A stretch of 64,000 nucleotides of DNA from JACRCT01 sp049841135 (lineage in GTDB: Bacteria > Myxococcota > Myxococcia > Myxococcales > UBA5297). Made by a program: the position numbers and the translations under genes. Shown in pieces: positions 25,962 to 35,873 of this stretch. The notes under the pieces are model-generated. The model was given only the letters and a program-made list of their open reading frames with translations. It searched no databases and was not told the DNA's origin. The stretch is from the NCBI GenBank assembly GCA_049841135.1, contig JASGHK010000002.1, forward strand, positions 682,001 to 746,000, written 5' to 3'. How positions within the stretch are numbered: the first letter of the stretch is position 1; every line of letters begins with the position of its first letter.

Positions 25962-28409
25962 TCAAGGCAGCGGCGCGAGGGTCCCGTGCAAGAGCGCCCC
26001 GGTCTCGCCCCCCGCCCAGACCTTCCCGTCCGCCAGCCCGGTGATGCCGCCCAGCGCGCCGTCCATCCCTGGGTCCACCTGCTGCCAGAACGCGCCGTTG
26101 AAGTGGATGAGGAAGCTCGTGCCTCCGGTCGCCAGGCCGCCGGCCCAGACGTTGCCGAAAGAAGTGCCCCAGATGGCGCGCGTGCTCTGGATGGGCACGT
26201 TCGCCGGCTGGTCCATGGCCTCGAACTTCTCGCCGGTCCAATGCACGAGGTAGCGAGCGTCGCCACCGATGAAGGCGTGTCCGTCCAGCGTCGCCCAGAC
26301 CGCGCGCCAAGGCGCCTCGTAGATGAGGTCGTCCTCGGTGGAGAGCTGCATCGCCTGGCCGCCTTCGGTGCGTGCGATGTAGTAGTCGCCGACCACGAAC
26401 ATGCCGTTGCCCCAGCACGCCGCAGCCTTGAGCGGCGTTCCCCAGGCCCGGTCGACGACCCAGGTCCCGCCGATCTCCTTGAGGATGTTGGTGCTGCCCA
26501 CCGCGTACAGGTCGTTGCCGCAGGCGAAGGCGTTGCCAGTGACGACATCGGCCATTGCCTTCGAGCGCCAGGTGCCCGACTCCAGGTGGTAGGCCTGTTT
26601 CCCCAGGCCGAGCGCCCAGGCGTCGCTGGCGCTGCGGCCGACGACGCCATTGAGCACCGTCGTGAACTCGCCCTGCATGGCGGTCCAGCGAGCGTCCGGA
26701 CCGCGCTTGTAGACCTTGCCGACCTTGGCCAGGCACTCCTCGTCCTGGCACTCGTTGACCGCGGCGTAGACGCTCGGCCCTTCGAACGCCGCGACCGCCG
26801 CGACGTCGCCGGCCGAGCCCTCGCGCAGGCCGGTCCAGCTGTTGCCGTTGAGCCGGCCGACCCAGCCCTTCGGCCCCACCGCCAGGACGTCCGCGGCGCT
26901 CGACCCGCCCAAGGCGTTGACCTCGCTGCCGGGGCTCGTCGCCACGAAGCCGGTCCCGTCGTCGACCAGCACCACCGTCTTGCCGTCCGCGTCCTTGCCG
27001 GAGACCGCGAGCGTCGTGCCCATCCGGCCGACCGTCTCCAGCGTGAGCTTGGGCGTCCCGGGCAGGGTGGCCAGGACCCAGGCGCCGGAGACGAAGTGCC
27101 TCAGGCTGCGCGCGCTCACCGACCAGACGTCCTCGCCGTCGGCGACCGCCGCGATCTGGTACTCGGGCAGCGGCTCGGCGGAGACCGCCTCCCAGACGCC
27201 TGCGTTGAGCCGATAGATCGCCCCGCGAGCGCCGACGACGATGGGGTTGCCCTGCCGGTCGCCGCTGACCGCGAGCAGCGGCTCGCTCACCGGGCTCGAG
27301 GCGACCTTCCAGCCCTCGGCGTCGCGAACGGCGAGGTTGGGTCCGTCGCCCACCGCCATGCCTCCTCCGAAGCCGTCCATCCAGACCGCGGCGAGGTCGG
27401 TGTCGGGCACGACGAGCTGGGTGACGGCCGTGCCGTCGTAGCGGACGAGCAGCCCTTGCGTCTGGTAGCTGCCGACCGCCACGACCTCCGGGTCGGCGAA
27501 GGCCATGCCGCGGAAGCGGGTGAGCGGCGCCGAGAAGAGGCGCTTCCAGGTGTCGGCGGTCCGGAGCGCGAGCGCCCCGTGGCTGCCGGCGACGGCGAGG
27601 CCCAGCAAGTTGCCCTGGACGGCGAAGAGGTCGTTCGAGCCCGGCAAGGGGCTCTCCCAGGTGAAGTACTTGGCGAAGTCCGCGGTCGAGGCGACCTGCA
27701 GCCGGGCCTTGCCCGAGACCGAGCCGACGCGCGCGACGATCTCCGAGGTCCCCGCGCCCAGCGCCTTGGCCTTGCCGGTCGAGTCGATGCTGGCGACCAG
27801 CGCGCTCGAGGACGACCACTGGATCGTCTGGTTGGTCATCTTGCGGCCGTTCTGGTCGAGCACCTCGGCCTCGAAGGTCACCTCGTCACCGATGTAGACG
27901 ATCTTCGTCTCGGGCTGGATGGTCAGGCTGACCGGCCGCGCGCCTTCGGGCGCCGTCGCCCAGAACGTCCCCAGGCCGTTGGTCTCGCCGCTGACCGTCG
28001 TCGCGGCCGAGTCGACGTTGATGGAGGCGAGCCGCTCCGGCGTGGGCTTGGAGAAGTCGGTGTGCCGCACGTCGATCTGCGAGGCCGAGATCGAGGCAGG
28101 CACCAGCGCGGTCTCGTAGCGCAGGGTCACCGTCGCCGGCGTGAGGAAGCGCACGGTGTCGGGGGTGATCTGGAAGACCTTGCTGACGCGGACCCGGCCG
28201 GGCACCTCGGTGCCGCCGGAGTCGAGGACGGTGATCTTCACCGTGACAATCTCGTTGAGCGCGCCCTCGGGCACCGAGAGCGTGACGCCCTCCGCCGTGA
28301 ACGAGCCGCCTTCGGGGCCGAGCTTGCCCGAGATGCTCGGGTCGCCGGGGGTGCTGCAGGAGAGCGCGCCGAGAGCCAGCGCAGCCACCGCCTGCCATCC
28401 GAGCCGCAT
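25962..28409 (-). CDS. Lipoprotein with Ig-like (BIG2) domain and beta-propeller
   Basis: 815 residues. The signal peptide ends in a lipobox (LGALSC), so it is probably outer-membrane attached. Residues 25-165 resemble a ZU5-like beta domain (GPEGGSFTAEGVTLSVPEGAL). Residues about 170-245 are a BIG2-type Ig fold (VTFEAEVLDQNGRKMTN, WSSSSALVASID, GTSEIVARVGS). From about 250 to the end are repeats of the form 'G xx VW/AVG' (VWSVSARSLRHF, DAWALGLGKQAYHL, VWAGGETGALLHG), as in YCF48/BNR-type propellers. Such modular lipoproteins are common in Myxococcota; function is unknown, probably surface binding. Confidence 0.82.
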   Translation of the reverse strand: MRLGWQAVAALALGALSCSTPGDPSISGKLGPEGGSFTAEGVTLSVPEGALNEIVTVKITVLDSGGTEVPGRVRVSKVFQITPDTVRFLTPATVTLRYETALVPASISASQIDVRHTDFSKPTPERLASINVDSAATTVSGETNGLGTFWATAPEGARPVSLTIQPETKIVYIGDEVTFEAEVLDQNGRKMTNQTIQWSSSSALVASIDSTGKAKALGAGTSEIVARVGSVSGKARLQVASTADFAKYFTWESPLPGSNDLFAVQGNLLGLAVAGSHGALALRTADTWKRLFSAPLTRFRGMAFADPEVVAVGSYQTQGLLVRYDGTAVTQLVVPDTDLAAVWMDGFGGGMAVGDGPNLAVRDAEGWKVASSPVSEPLLAVSGDRQGNPIVVGARGAIYRLNAGVWEAVSAEPLPEYQIAAVADGEDVWSVSARSLRHFVSGAWVLATLPGTPKLTLETVGRMGTTLAVSGKDADGKTVVLVDDGTGFVATSPGSEVNALGGSSAADVLAVGPKGWVGRLNGNSWTGLREGSAGDVAAVAAFEGPSVYAAVNECQDEECLAKVGKVYKRGPDARWTAMQGEFTTVLNGVVGRSASDAWALGLGKQAYHLESGTWRSKAMADVVTGNAFACGNDLYAVGSTNILKEIGGTWVVDRAWGTPLKAAACWGNGMFVVGDYYIARTEGGQAMQLSTEDDLIYEAPWRAVWATLDGHAFIGGDARYLVHWTGEKFEAMDQPANVPIQSTRAIWGTSFGNVWAGGLATGGTSFLIHFNGAFWQQVDPGMDGALGGITGLADGKVWAGGETGALLHGTLAPLP

Positions 28410-28535
28410 CCTGGGGTTCCTCCAGCCGACCTTTGAGGGAGGGTAAGAGTGTAGGGCGCGGTTCGCCCGAAGGAAAAGCGGCTCGCGGCCCTTCGGCCCG
28501 TCCCGGTGCGGGTCAGGCGTTCGGGCCGGCCGACG

Positions 28536-29912
28536 TCAGCCCAGGGCCTTCTTGATCTCGGAGACGATCTCGTCGGCCAGGCTCTCGTTGACCTTGCTGT
28601 CGATCCCCTCGATGAGGACGCGGACCTTCAGCTCGGTGCCCGAGAAGCGCACCAGCACCCGGCCGTCCTTGCCCAGGCGCAGCTCGGCCTTCTTGATGGC
28701 CTTCATCACGCCCGGCAGCTCGCCCAGCTCGCGCTTCTGCTTGATGGGGATGTTGACCTGCGTCTGCGGCAGCGGGACGAGCAGCGTCTTGAGCGCCGAG
28801 AGCGGCTGCCCGGTCTTCTGCATCACCGAGAGCAGCTCGAGCGCGGCGACCACGCCGTCGCCGGTGGTGGCGCTGTCCAGGAAGATGAGGTGCCCGCTCT
28901 GCTCGCCGCCGAAGTTGTAGCCGTGCTTGCGCATCTCCTCGACGACGTACCGGTCGCCGACGCGGGTGCGCACCAGCTTGGCGCCCATGCCTTCGAGCGC
29001 GATCTCCAGGCCCTTGTTGCTCATGACCGTGGCGACGACCGTCTTCTTGGCCAGGCGCTTCTGCGAGAGCAGCTCCCGGGCGCAGATGGCCATGATGGCG
29101 TCGCCGTCGACCACCTCGCCCTTCTCGTCGACGACGATGACCCGGTCGGCGTCGCCGTCGAGGGCGATGCCCAGGTGCGCGCGGTTCTTGAGGACCGCCT
29201 TGGCCAGGTTCTCGGGGTAGAGCGCGCCGCACTTGGCGTTGATGTTCTTGCCGTCGGGAGCGACGCCCTGCGCGATGACCTTGGCGCCGAGCTCCTCGAA
29301 CACCGCCGGCGCGACCTTGTAGGCGGCGCCGTTGGCGCAGTCGACCACGATGGTCAGCCCGTCGAGCGTGAGCTCCTTGGGGAAGGTGTTCTTCAAGTAG
29401 ACGATGTAGCGCCCGGCGGCGTCGTCGATGCGGAAGGCCTTGCCGACCTTGGTGGCCGTCGGCCGCAGGTGGTCGATGGAGTTGCTGGACATCAAGGCTT
29501 CGATCTTGGCCTCGGTCTCGTCGGGCAGCTTGAAGCCGTCCTTGGCGAAGAACTTGATGCCGTTGTCCTGGTAGGGGTTGTGCGAGGCGCTGATGACGGC
29601 GCCGGCGTCGGCGCGCATCGACTGGGTGATGAAGGCGATGCCCGGGGTCGACAGCGGCCCGACGAGCAGCACGTCCACCCCCATCGAGCACAGGCCGGAA
29701 GCGAGCGCGGTCTCGAGCATGTAGCCGGAGAGCCGGGTGTCCTTGCCGATGACCACGCGGTGCCGGTGCGGCCCGTTGCGCAGGAGGTAGGCCACCGCGC
29801 GCCCGACCTGCATCGCCACCTCGGCGGTCATCGGGTAGACGTTCGCGACGCCGCGGATGCCATCGGTACCGAACAGCTTGCGGGGCGCTTCGACGGAGGC
29901 AGGACGGAACAT
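28536..29912 (-). CDS. glmM: Phosphoglucosamine mutase GlmM
   Basis: 458 residues, close to the usual 445. It converts glucosamine-6-phosphate to glucosamine-1-phosphate for UDP-GlcNAc and peptidoglycan synthesis. All motifs are visible: KLFGTDGIRG at the start, active-site serine loop ISASHNP (phosphoserine Ser110), metal-binding LDGDADR, sugar-binding GGEQSGH and phosphate-binding RFSGTELKVRVL. The N-terminus has about ten extra residues before KLFGTDG. It is the last gene of the tilS-ftsH-folP-glmM set, 231 bp after folP; no cdaA/ybbR genes lie in that gap, unlike in many relatives. A short inverted repeat (GCCGGA...TCCGGC) sits about 25 bp upstream of the start. Confidence 0.97.
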   Translation of the reverse strand: MFRPASVEAPRKLFGTDGIRGVANVYPMTAEVAMQVGRAVAYLLRNGPHRHRVVIGKDTRLSGYMLETALASGLCSMGVDVLLVGPLSTPGIAFITQSMRADAGAVISASHNPYQDNGIKFFAKDGFKLPDETEAKIEALMSSNSIDHLRPTATKVGKAFRIDDAAGRYIVYLKNTFPKELTLDGLTIVVDCANGAAYKVAPAVFEELGAKVIAQGVAPDGKNINAKCGALYPENLAKAVLKNRAHLGIALDGDADRVIVVDEKGEVVDGDAIMAICARELLSQKRLAKKTVVATVMSNKGLEIALEGMGAKLVRTRVGDRYVVEEMRKHGYNFGGEQSGHLIFLDSATTGDGVVAALELLSVMQKTGQPLSALKTLLVPLPQTQVNIPIKQKRELGELPGVMKAIKKAELRLGKDGRVLVRFSGTELKVRVLIEGIDSKVNESLADEIVSEIKKALG

Positions 29913-30143
29913 TGGGTCTTCGTTTTCCTGTTGAAGCCGGAGTGTTTCCGGCAGGTTGCGTGGCAGCTGGGCTCCCGGCCAATCTGGCCATCCGGCGCCG
30001 TGCGGCCAACCAGCCCCAAGCGAGCCTGAAGCCGCCTTTGGGGCGCGGGGAATGAACCAGTTTTCGCGGCCCTGCGCAACGACCGACGACAGCCAGTTCG
30101 CTCGTCTCCCGAGTGTCGTCTGCCCGGCCGGGTGTTCAGGGCT

Positions 30144-31344
30144 TCAGGGCGCGAACGCCAGGCCGCCCTCCTTGGCGCGAGCGATGGCGTCGGCGACCTG
30201 GGCGGCGACCTTGGACTCGGCGACATCATGAACGCGGACGAGATCCGCGCCGGCCAGCACGGCCGACGCGAGCACGGCCAGCGAGCCCGAAAGCCGGTCG
30301 CCGACGGAGCGCCCGGTGAGCTTGCCGATGAAGGACTTGCGCGAGGCCCCGACGAGGATGGGCCGGCCGAGCGCGCGCAGCTGCGAGAGGTTGCGCAGCA
30401 GGAAGAGGTTGTGCTCCGCGGTCTTGCCGAATCCCAGGCCCGGGTCGATCACCAGCTTCTCGGCGGGCAGCCCGTGGCGCAGCGCGATGTCCATCGAAGC
30501 CTTCAGGCCCTCGATCACCTCGCCGACCAGGTCGAGGTAGGTCGGCGCGGCCTGCATCGTCCGCGGCACGCCGCGGATGTGCATCAGGCAGACGGGCAGG
30601 CCCAGGCGCGCGCAGGTGGAAGCCATCTCGGGGTCGAAGGTCAGGCCGGAGATGTCGTTGGCGCAGGCGGCGCCGGCCCTGGCCGCCTCTTCCATCACCC
30701 GGGCCTTGGTGGTGTCGACCGAGATGGGGACGTCGACGACCTTCGCCAGGCGCTCGACGACCGGCACCACCCGCGCGATCTCCAGGTCGACCGGGACCGG
30801 CTCCGAGCCGGGGCGCGTCGACTCCCCGCCGACGTCGATGAGATCCACGCCCTCGGCGGCCAGGCGCTCGCCAGCTGCGACCGCTGCGTCCAGCGTCGCG
30901 TGCTTGCCGCCGTCGGAGAAGGAGTCGGGAGTGACGTTGATGACTCCCATCAGGTAGGTGCGGCTGCCCCACTCGAAGGTGCGCTTGCCGATGGTCATCG
31001 GCGCCGGCGCCTTCGAGGTCCGCTCCAGCGCCTCCGCGAGCAGGCGGCCAAGCTCGGCGAGCGGCCCGGACATCGCCTGGGAGAGCGTCCGAAGCTGCTC
31101 GCGGGGCGAGTAGAGCAGCGCCGAGCCACGAGCCCGTTCCGAGTCGCCGAAGACCGTGGGCGGAAGCCCCTGCACCTTCTCCAGCGCCTTCAGCTTCCTC
31201 GTCGCGGAACCCGGTGAGCAGCACGTGGACGCCGGAGAGGACGGGCGAGATCTCGCCCGCGGCCGGCGCGTCGATGCCGAGCCGGCGAAGGTGGAGTGCG
31301 AGCAGCTCCTGGCTGTCGCTGGAGATGATTCGGACGACGGGCAT
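30144..31344 (-). CDS. folP: Dihydropteroate synthase FolP with N-terminal extension, one frameshift
   Basis: Inferred 399 residues; typical FolP has about 280. It condenses p-aminobenzoate with dihydropterin pyrophosphate in folate synthesis. The core has GVINVTPDSFSDGG, DVGGESTRPGSEPV, PISVDTTKARV, ANDISGLTFDPEM, DPGLGFGKTAEHN and GASRKSFIG. ATG 31344 (MPVVRIISSDSQELLALHLRRLG) begins a roughly 120-residue extension also known in other deltaproteobacterial FolP proteins. The frame breaks in it at 31193-31198; removing one A restores DEELKALEKVQGLPP. If the break were real, a start near 31175 could still give the catalytic domain. It lies 71 bp after ftsH. Confidence 0.93.
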
Positions 31345-31415
31345 GAAGGTCTCCGAAAAGGAAAGGCGCGACACCCGAAGAGAGGTGTCGCGCCTGGAAT
31401 TACGGGGAGGATCGA

Positions 31416-33364
<1,949 letters not shown>

Positions 33365-33507
33365 TCGTTCCCTTTTCCTGTCCCCGACCCACTCGCCCGG
33401 AGTCCGAAATCGGCCTCGGACTCACCCTGGATATCCGGTCTCCTGGTCGCCCCCCTCAGTGCCGTACGGGAGGGTGGCTTCTATCAGCAACGTCTTGACG
33501 CAACAAC

Positions 33508-34962
33508 TTATTTTGCCCTTCTTCGACCCTCGTTTGAAAGCCTCGCGACCGTCTCTGGCGACCCGGTCGGTGGGGCTGCGAGCCTATCTAACGTTCGACG
33601 GGCCTCACCGCTTGCATCGACACGCACCAGCCAAGAATTTCGGCCCTTTTTGAAGCTTTCCTCGACGAGGTCCGACTTCGCCAGGCCAACGACCCACAGG
33701 ATGCGCCCCGCGTCGTCGGCCAGGAGCACCAGGCCGTCGCGCTCGGCCTGCGGAACCTTGCGGTCGATGAGCCAGGCCTTGAGCTTCTTCTCGTGCCCGC
33801 CCGACGGACGGAAGCGGTCCCCTGGACGCCGGCTGCGAAGCCACAGCGGCAGCTTGACCGCGCCGGGCTCGACTCGGACGGCCCAGCCGTCCTTGCCCGC
33901 CGCGGTCTTCGGGTCGCCCAGGACGTTCACGCGAAGCCCACCTGCCCTGTAGAGCCCGGGCCCGTCGATCCGGTGCGCGAACCCGCTCGGTCCGTTCGAA
34001 ATCGGCAGCCCGATCCGCAGCTGGCCGTAGGCCACCGTCATCTCCCGGCCCCGCGGCAGGCCGACTCTCGCCGGCCGGCGGCTGCGCAACGCCGCCTCGA
34101 GCCGCTCGACGTGCTGGGCGGTCAACGGGAGCTCGAGACTCGCGGCGTACCGGCGCAGCACCCGGCGGCCGATGGCTCGGGGGAGCTGCCGAAGCTGGGC
34201 GGCATCGGCGCGAACCTCCCCTGGGGCCGACGGCTGCCGCGCTTCGGACGCGCTCTGCCGCGCCATGGCCTCCAGCAAGCGCTCGTCCTCCGCCGCGACG
34301 TCGGCGGCGCGCGCGAAGGAGCGCAGCGCCGCAGCCCCGAGTGCGCGCTCGAGCGCTGGCAGCACCTCGGCGCGAACCCGGTTGCGGTCGAAGGCGGGCG
34401 AGGCGTTGGTCGGGTCCACATGAGGGACCACCCGTCTGGAGCGCAAGTAGGCGACGACGGCGGAGCGGGAGACATCCAGCATCGGCCTGACAACCCGGCC
34501 TCTCCTTCGAAGAATCCCGCGCAGGCCACGGGTCCCCGTGCCCCGGCCTAGGCGGAGGATGACGGTCTCCACCTGGTCTTCGAGGGTGTGGGCGGTGGCG
34601 ATTGCGTCGCAGCCGTGCTCACGAGCCACCGCCTCGAGGGCCCGGTAGCGAGCGAGCCGAGCCGCGGCTTCGAGGCCCCCTGCCCGCCCGACCTCGACGT
34701 CCCTGATCTCGCAGCGAACGCCGAGCTTGTGGGCCAGCCTGGCGACGAACCGGCAATCCTTGGCGCTCCCCGCCCGCAGCCCGTGATCGACCGTCGCGAC
34801 GACCAGCTCGAGTGACGCCTGCGGAGCCAGACGCTGGAGCGCGAGAAGCATCGCCACGGAGTCCGCTCCGCCCGAGACCGCCAACAGAAGCTTCGTTCCC
34901 CTCAGCTCCAGCGACTGAAGCGAGGAGGCGACCTGGGCCTCGAGTGGATGCAGCGGGGGCAT
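33508..34962 (-). CDS. tilS: tRNA(Ile)-lysidine synthetase TilS
   Basis: 484 residues. It attaches lysine to C34 of the CAU-anticodon tRNA(Ile), changing specificity from Met to Ile. The PP-loop is LAVSGGADSVAMLLAL; further landmarks are VDHGLRAGSAKD, IATAHTLEDQVETVILRLGRGTG and RGRVVRPMLDVSRS. The C-terminal half has the TilS substrate-binding region (LWLRSRRPGDRFRPSGGHEKKLK, DRKVPQAERD). It begins at ATG 34962 and is followed after 143 bp by ftsH, the order found in many bacteria. The C-terminal tail (RRTLDRLAAPPTGSPET) is longer than usual. Confidence 0.95.
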   Translation of the reverse strand: MPPLHPLEAQVASSLQSLELRGTKLLLAVSGGADSVAMLLALQRLAPQASLELVVATVDHGLRAGSAKDCRFVARLAHKLGVRCEIRDVEVGRAGGLEAAARLARYRALEAVAREHGCDAIATAHTLEDQVETVILRLGRGTGTRGLRGILRRRGRVVRPMLDVSRSAVVAYLRSRRVVPHVDPTNASPAFDRNRVRAEVLPALERALGAAALRSFARAADVAAEDERLLEAMARQSASEARQPSAPGEVRADAAQLRQLPRAIGRRVLRRYAASLELPLTAQHVERLEAALRSRRPARVGLPRGREMTVAYGQLRIGLPISNGPSGFAHRIDGPGLYRAGGLRVNVLGDPKTAAGKDGWAVRVEPGAVKLPLWLRSRRPGDRFRPSGGHEKKLKAWLIDRKVPQAERDGLVLLADDAGRILWVVGLAKSDLVEESFKKGRNSWLVRVDASGEARRTLDRLAAPPTGSPETVARLSNEGRRRAK

Positions 34963-35059
34963 GGATAACCGGGCGAAGTCACGAACGATTCAAGGCAGGA
35001 ATAGCTTCGGAGCCCCCCAGGTTCCACAGACGAAAACGATCCACGTGCACTGAAAAGTT

Positions 35060-35088
35060 TTGCTAGTGGGCGAATTCGCGGTTAGAGT
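35060..35088 (+). promoter_or_regulatory. Candidate sigma70-type promoter of the small RNA
   Basis: TTGCTA (35060-35065, 4/6) and TAGAGT (35083-35088, 4/6) are separated by exactly 17 bp. They point rightwards into a 145-nt stretch without a gene that ends in an intrinsic terminator. Confidence 0.45.
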
Positions 35089-35094
35089 CCTTCA

Positions 35095-35239
35095 AGCTTT
35101 TGGGGCGTGCCGGTTGTTAGGAATGGCGAAAGCGGACGCTCGGTTTTAGCAAGTCTCGAAGGGTGTTGGGCCCAGGGGTCCCCCCCCTCCCCCTCTGGGT
35201 CCACGGGGCCGCCAAGGCAACTTGGCGGCTCCTTTTTTT
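35095..35239 (+). ncRNA. Candidate small RNA, about 145 nt, between tilS and engB
   Basis: Both neighbours are on the minus strand (engB ends at 35244, tilS begins at 34962), yet the plus strand carries a spaced promoter and, at 35208-35239, a textbook intrinsic terminator. No plus-strand reading frame in between has a convincing ribosome binding site or coding bias. Inside, GGCCCAGGGG (from about 35169) can pair with CCCTCTGGGTCC (about 35191-35202) across a C-run loop, making a second hairpin. I do not see the SRP RNA, tmRNA or 6S signatures. It is inferred from signals only; the family is unknown. Confidence 0.5.
35208..35239 (+). terminator. Intrinsic terminator on the plus strand
   Basis: GCCGCCAAG (35208-35216) pairs perfectly with CTTGGCGGC (35221-35229) around a GCAA tetraloop, followed by TCC and seven T (35233-35239). 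The U-tract exists only on the plus strand, so it does not serve the minus-strand engB, whose stop is 5 bp away. Confidence 0.85.
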
Positions 35240-35243
35240 GCCC

Positions 35244-35858
35244 TCAGAGCGCCAGTATCCGAGCCCAAAGCTGGTCCAGGTTGACCCCTTCGGTCGCCGA
35301 AACGCCGATGGCCTCGCCCTTGCCCAACCCCAGCTTCTTCTCGGCCTCGTGCAGGCTGGGCACTCGCTTGTGCTTGGGGAGCCGGTCGAGCTTGGTCGCG
35401 GCGACGATGACCGGGCGCCCGGCCTTCAGGACCCAGGGGATGACGTCCACGTCGTCGGAGGTCGGCCCCACTTCGGCGTCGACGATGCAGACCACCGCGC
35501 GCAGCCCCTCACGCCCCTTCACGTAGCGCTCGATCATCTTCGCCCAGTCGGCACGATCGCCCTTGCTCGCCTTGGCGAAGCCGTAGCCCGGCAGGTCGCA
35601 GAGCCGAACCTCGCGGCGCTGGCCCGCCAGGTCCTCGACCGTGACGTCAAAGAAGTTGAGCGTGCGCGTGCGGCCGGGCGTGTTGGAGACGCGCACCAGC
35701 TTCTTGCGCTTGCACAGCGCGTTGATCATCGAGCTCTTGCCGACGTTCGAACGCCCGGCGAAGGCGATCTCGGGGCGGTCCGATTTGGGCCAGCCTTCGG
35801 CCTCGACCGCGGTCGTCTTGAACTCGGCGGAAATGACGTTGATTGGGTGCCCGTCCAT
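35244..35858 (-). CDS. engB: Ribosome-biogenesis GTPase EngB (YihA/YsxC)
   Basis: 204 residues from ATG 35858; an in-frame ATG at 35870 would add four residues, but GAGG then lies only one base upstream. The circularly simple TrmE-Era GTPase fold has G1 AFAGRSNVGKSSMINAL, G2 VSNTPGRTRTLNFF, G3 CDLPGYGFAKAS, and G4 AATKLDRL. EngB acts in late 50S subunit assembly. It follows copA by only a few bases, so the two are likely co-transcribed, although their functions are unrelated. The gene ends at 35244, next to the plus-strand terminator. Confidence 0.95.
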   Translation of the reverse strand: MDGHPINVISAEFKTTAVEAEGWPKSDRPEIAFAGRSNVGKSSMINALCKRKKLVRVSNTPGRTRTLNFFDVTVEDLAGQRREVRLCDLPGYGFAKASKGDRADWAKMIERYVKGREGLRAVVCIVDAEVGPTSDDVDVIPWVLKAGRPVIVAATKLDRLPKHKRVPSLHEAEKKLGLGKGEAIGVSATEGVNLDQLWARILAL

Positions 35859-35873
35859 GGCGGGCACCATACC

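Noticed and set aside
23469..28436. A plus-strand open frame of about 1,650 codons
   Set aside because: It runs antisense through the MaoC and propeller genes and out of frame through the methyltransferase; no recognisable domain.
35095..35239. SRP RNA, 6S RNA or tmRNA for the orphan transcript
   Set aside because: The SRP GGAAGGAAGCA-type loop, 6S bulge and tmRNA tRNA-like ends are all absent.
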